Positions 13,823 through 15,621 of a stretch of 15,621 nucleotides of DNA are shown here, in pieces. A model generated the notes under the pieces. The model saw only the letters and a list, made by a program, of their open reading frames with translations. It was not told the DNA's origin and ran no database searches. Every line of letters starts with the position of its first letter. Position 1 is the first letter of the stretch. The stretch is from Flammeovirgaceae bacterium UBA4659. Its GTDB lineage: Bacteria; Bacteroidota; Bacteroidia; Cytophagales; Cyclobacteriaceae. The stretch is from NCBI GenBank assembly GCA_002405445.1, contig DHLV01000025.1, forward strand, positions 287-15,907, given 5' to 3'. Position numbers and translations under genes: made by a program.

Positions 13823-15106
13823 ATGGATATCGCAGCACTTTATCAACTGTATCTCCAATCTGGGAAAGTTTCAACAGACACGCGGCAGATTTCGCCCGGG
13901 TGTATTTTCTTTGCCCTCAAAGGACCTACCTTTAATGCCAACGCTTTCGCGGAAGAGGCGCTGCAAAAAGGAGCCAGTTATGCCGTGGTAGATGATGTTA
14001 ACTATGCCAAAGGTGACCGATTTGTTTTAGTGCCAGATGCGTTGCAATGTCTTCAGCAGCTGGCCAGTCATCATCGCGATCAATTGAAAATTCCTGTAAT
14101 TGGGTTGACGGGCTCAAACGGCAAAACAACCAGTAAAGAATTACTCAGTGCCGTTTTGAGTAAAAAGTATAAGACCTTTGCCACCAAGGGCAATTTGAAT
14201 AATCATATTGGAGTACCCCTCTCTATTTTGTCAATTGATGCCAGCTATGAAATGGCCGTGATTGAAATGGGTGCGAACCATGTGGGCGAAATCGCCAGCT
14301 TGAGTGCCATTTCAAAACCTACCCACGGGTTCATCACCAACATTGGCAAAGCGCATATTGGCACGTTTGGCGGATTTGAAAACATCATTCGCGGAAAGTC
14401 GGAATTGTATCAGCACTTGATTCACGCAAACGGAAAAGTGTTCATCAACTCGCTGAATCCGATTCTCGCTAACATGGCCAAGCGATTCAGAGAGCCGATT
14501 TTCTATCCGGCCAAAGGTGACTTCTATCACTGCGAGTTGGTGAGTGCAGATCCTTTTGTAAAGATCAAAGCCGAGAATGGCGAAGAAATAACCAGCCAGT
14601 TGGTGGGTAGTTATAATTTTGAGAACATCGCGGCCGCACTTTGCATCGGAAAGTTTTTTGGAGTGCCCGAAACAGATGGCAATGCTGCCGTAGCGGCCTA
14701 TACACCCGGCAATATGCGTTCGCAAAAAATAGAAAAGGGCACCAACGTTATCATACTAGACGCCTACAATGCCAACCCCAGTTCCATGCAGGCGGCCATC
14801 GAAAATTTAGCCGCGATGCATGCAGTAAAAAAAGTAGTTATCGTAGGCGATATGTTTGAGTTAGAAGATGAGGCCGAAGCAGAACACCGTGCGTTGGGGC
14901 GATTACTGAAATCAAAAAACTTTAGTGAGGTTTATCTCTGTGGCAAGCTTTCGCGGTTTGCAAAAGAAGAATTTGAAGGGGCTAAGCATTTTGAAACGAA
15001 GAACGATTTGATTGCGGAACTAAAACAGAATCCGCTCGCTGGCGCCACCATTTTGATCAAAGCTTCACGTGGAGTTGGGCTGGAGACTATTTTGGAATTT
15101 CTTTAA
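13823..15106 (+). CDS. murF: UDP-N-acetylmuramoyl-tripeptide--D-alanyl-D-alanine ligase
   Basis: MurF adds D-Ala-D-Ala to the UDP-MurNAc-tripeptide in the cytoplasm using ATP, the last soluble step before lipid I. The 427-residue protein has the N-terminal substrate domain (VSTDTRQISPGCIFFALKG, residues 16-34), the ATP-binding loop GLTGSNGKTT (94-103, Lys101), TKGNLNNHIGVPLS, EMGANHVGEI, TNIGKAHIGTFGGFENI and the C-terminal LDAYNANPSSM and GDMFELEDEAEAEH, all MurF hallmarks. ATG at 13823 is supported by the immediate match of the following residues to the family N-terminus; another ATG at 13813 is out of frame. No other mur/dcw gene is adjacent, so it stands outside the usual cell-wall cluster. 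Its 3' end contains the -33 element of the promoter for the next gene. Confidence 0.97.
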   Translation: MDIAALYQLYLQSGKVSTDTRQISPGCIFFALKGPTFNANAFAEEALQKGASYAVVDDVNYAKGDRFVLVPDALQCLQQLASHHRDQLKIPVIGLTGSNGKTTSKELLSAVLSKKYKTFATKGNLNNHIGVPLSILSIDASYEMAVIEMGANHVGEIASLSAISKPTHGFITNIGKAHIGTFGGFENIIRGKSELYQHLIHANGKVFINSLNPILANMAKRFREPIFYPAKGDFYHCELVSADPFVKIKAENGEEITSQLVGSYNFENIAAALCIGKFFGVPETDGNAAVAAYTPGNMRSQKIEKGTNVIILDAYNANPSSMQAAIENLAAMHAVKKVVIVGDMFELEDEAEAEHRALGRLLKSKNFSEVYLCGKLSRFAKEEFEGAKHFETKNDLIAELKQNPLAGATILIKASRGVGLETILEFL

Positions 15107-15123
15107 TTATAAAACTAGTTTTG
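15091..15123 (+). promoter_or_regulatory. Bacteroidota-type promoter of the antitoxin gene
   Basis: TTTG (15091-15094) and TAGTTTTG (15116-15123) match the Bacteroidota -33 (TTTG) and -7 (TAnnTTTG) consensus perfectly with a 21-nt spacer. Transcription would start near 15128-15130, giving a leader of about 10 nt. The -33 element lies inside the last codons of murF. Confidence 0.75.
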
Positions 15124-15141
15124 TACAAATTATTGTACAAT
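15121..15141. promoter_or_regulatory. Paired TGTACA palindromes: YefM autoregulatory operator
   Basis: Two 10-bp perfect palindromes, TTTGTACAAA (15120-15129) and ATTGTACAAT (15132-15141), have centres exactly 12 bp apart. In E. coli the yefM-yoeB operator likewise consists of two palindromes with TGTACA cores 12 bp apart, bound by YefM and YefM-YoeB. Here they cover the end of the -7 element, the expected transcription start and the first two bases of the start codon, as expected for autorepression. Confidence 0.85.
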
Positions 15142-15394
15142 GGAAACAACAACCTATTCTAGCTTTAGAGCAGGACTAAAAAGGAAGCTAGATAAAATTA
15201 CAGATGACCATGACATTCTAATTGTCAATAGAAAAGGCAATAAAGATGTGGTGGTAATGTCGTTGAAGGACTATAATTCTTTAGAAGAGACGCTTTATCT
15301 TTTGTCATCAAAAGTGAATGCCGAAAAACTGCGATTGGGTATAAAGCAATTGAAGGAAAGGAAAGTAGTGAAGAAGTCGATGAAAAATTTATAA
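15140..15394 (+). CDS. YefM-type (Phd/YefM family) antitoxin without adjacent toxin
   Basis: An 84-residue protein that aligns without gaps to most of E. coli YefM: METTTYSSFR retains Arg10, VNRKGNKDVVVMSLKDYNSL retains Arg31 and the VxMSLxxYNSLEE core, and SLEETLYLLSSKVNAEKL matches SLEETAYLLRSPANARRL. Arg10 and Arg31 are DNA-contacting positions in YefM. The protein should dimerise, bind the TGTACA operator at its own start and normally neutralise a YoeB/RelE-fold mRNA interferase through its C-terminus. The tail here (KERKVVKKSMKNL) is basic where the E. coli tail is mixed and acidic. No toxin follows: a DUF2461 gene begins 14 nt downstream, and murF lies upstream. Composition appears more A/T-rich than murF, consistent with acquisition by transfer. 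Confidence 0.9.
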   Translation: METTTYSSFRAGLKRKLDKITDDHDILIVNRKGNKDVVVMSLKDYNSLEETLYLLSSKVNAEKLRLGIKQLKERKVVKKSMKNL

Positions 15395-15408
15395 CTACTG
15401 ATAATTTT

Positions 15409-15621
15409 ATGGAAAACATCCTCAAATTCTTAAAGGCCATCGCCAAAAACAATAACCGCGAGTGGTTTGAGAAAAATAAGCCTACGTATTTGCAAGCCAA
15501 AGAAAGTTTTGATGACTTTTTGGAGGCGCTGCACAAAGAGCTGTTGAAATTTGATGAAAGCCTTGCCGCACTCAATCCGCGCAAGATGGGTTTTCGTATT
15601 TACCGCGATGTGCGTTTTAGC
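15409..15621 (+). CDS. DUF2461 domain protein (3'-truncated by window edge)
   Basis: Only the first 71 residues are present. MENILKFLKAIAKNNNREWF, EKNKPTYLQAKESFDDFL and LNPRKMGFRIYRDVRFS match the N-terminal half of the DUF2461 (TIGR02453) family, whose biochemical function is unknown; members are usually 210-230 residues. The ATG at 15409 is the natural start, preceded by A/T-rich sequence with no Shine-Dalgarno; the frame stays open upstream for about 20 codons inside the antitoxin 3' end but those residues do not match the family. With 14 nt between them it may be co-transcribed with the antitoxin from the same promoter. Confidence 0.9.
   Translation, partial: MENILKFLKAIAKNNNREWFEKNKPTYLQAKESFDDFLEALHKELLKFDESLAALNPRKMGFRIYRDVRFS

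Noticed and set aside
15345..15408. Possible frameshift restoring an acidic antitoxin tail (GKESSEEVDEKF in the next frame)
   Set aside because: That frame has no stop and would run straight into DUF2461; the in-frame tail with KVVKKSMKNL looks like a normal Phd/YefM ending, so no frameshift is claimed.

Overview
The window looks like a chromosomal segment of a Bacteroidota bacterium, probably of the Cytophagales/Cyclobacteriaceae type. The phylum call rests on several things: a SusC/SusD outer-membrane pair, a surface protein with a type IX secretion (T9SS) C-terminal sorting domain, carboxypeptidase-D-like regulatory domains behind signal peptides, a perfect Bacteroidota-type promoter (TTTG, 21 nt, TAGTTTTG), and start codons that lack Shine-Dalgarno sequences and are instead preceded by A/T-rich DNA. 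I see no rRNA, tRNA, insertion sequence, integrase or CRISPR array.

Layout. (1) 1-3998, + strand, envelope and housekeeping genes: the 3' part of mltG (endolytic murein transglycosylase), a YbgC/FadM-type hotdog acyl-CoA thioesterase, a non-coding or decayed stretch of about 280 nt, a YihY/BrkB membrane protein, and anmK (anhydro-MurNAc kinase). (2) 4073-5302, a secreted protein of unknown function with a carboxypeptidase-regulatory domain, whose stop codon overlaps the stop of the convergent gene. (3) 5299-10707, a sugar-uptake locus: a DeoR-family repressor on the - strand diverging from a susC-susD pair, with a 156-nt control region rich in inverted repeats, closed by a strong terminator. 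(4) 10766-13747, - strand: a beta-phosphoglucomutase-like HAD hydrolase downstream of a 735-residue FG-GAP/VCBS repeat protein with a T9SS sorting domain. (5) 13823-15621, + strand: murF, an orphan YefM-type antitoxin with an intact paired TGTACA operator, and the start of a DUF2461 protein.

How the genes fit together. MltG cleavage leaves 1,6-anhydro-MurNAc ends, AnmK re-enters anhydro-MurNAc into metabolism, and MurF builds the pentapeptide precursor, so cell-wall turnover and synthesis is a recurrent theme. The SusCD pair is likely controlled by the adjacent DeoR protein. DeoR proteins usually sense sugar phosphates, and the nearby HAD enzyme could act on a sugar phosphate, but no glycoside hydrolase is present to reveal the substrate.

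The observations most worth following are the toxinless YefM antitoxin that retains an E. coli-like operator geometry on top of a textbook Bacteroidota promoter, the nine-G tract in the susC coding sequence that could make the transporter phase-variable, and the repeat-dense deoR/susC control region. I did not find a clearly new multi-gene defence or metabolic system.
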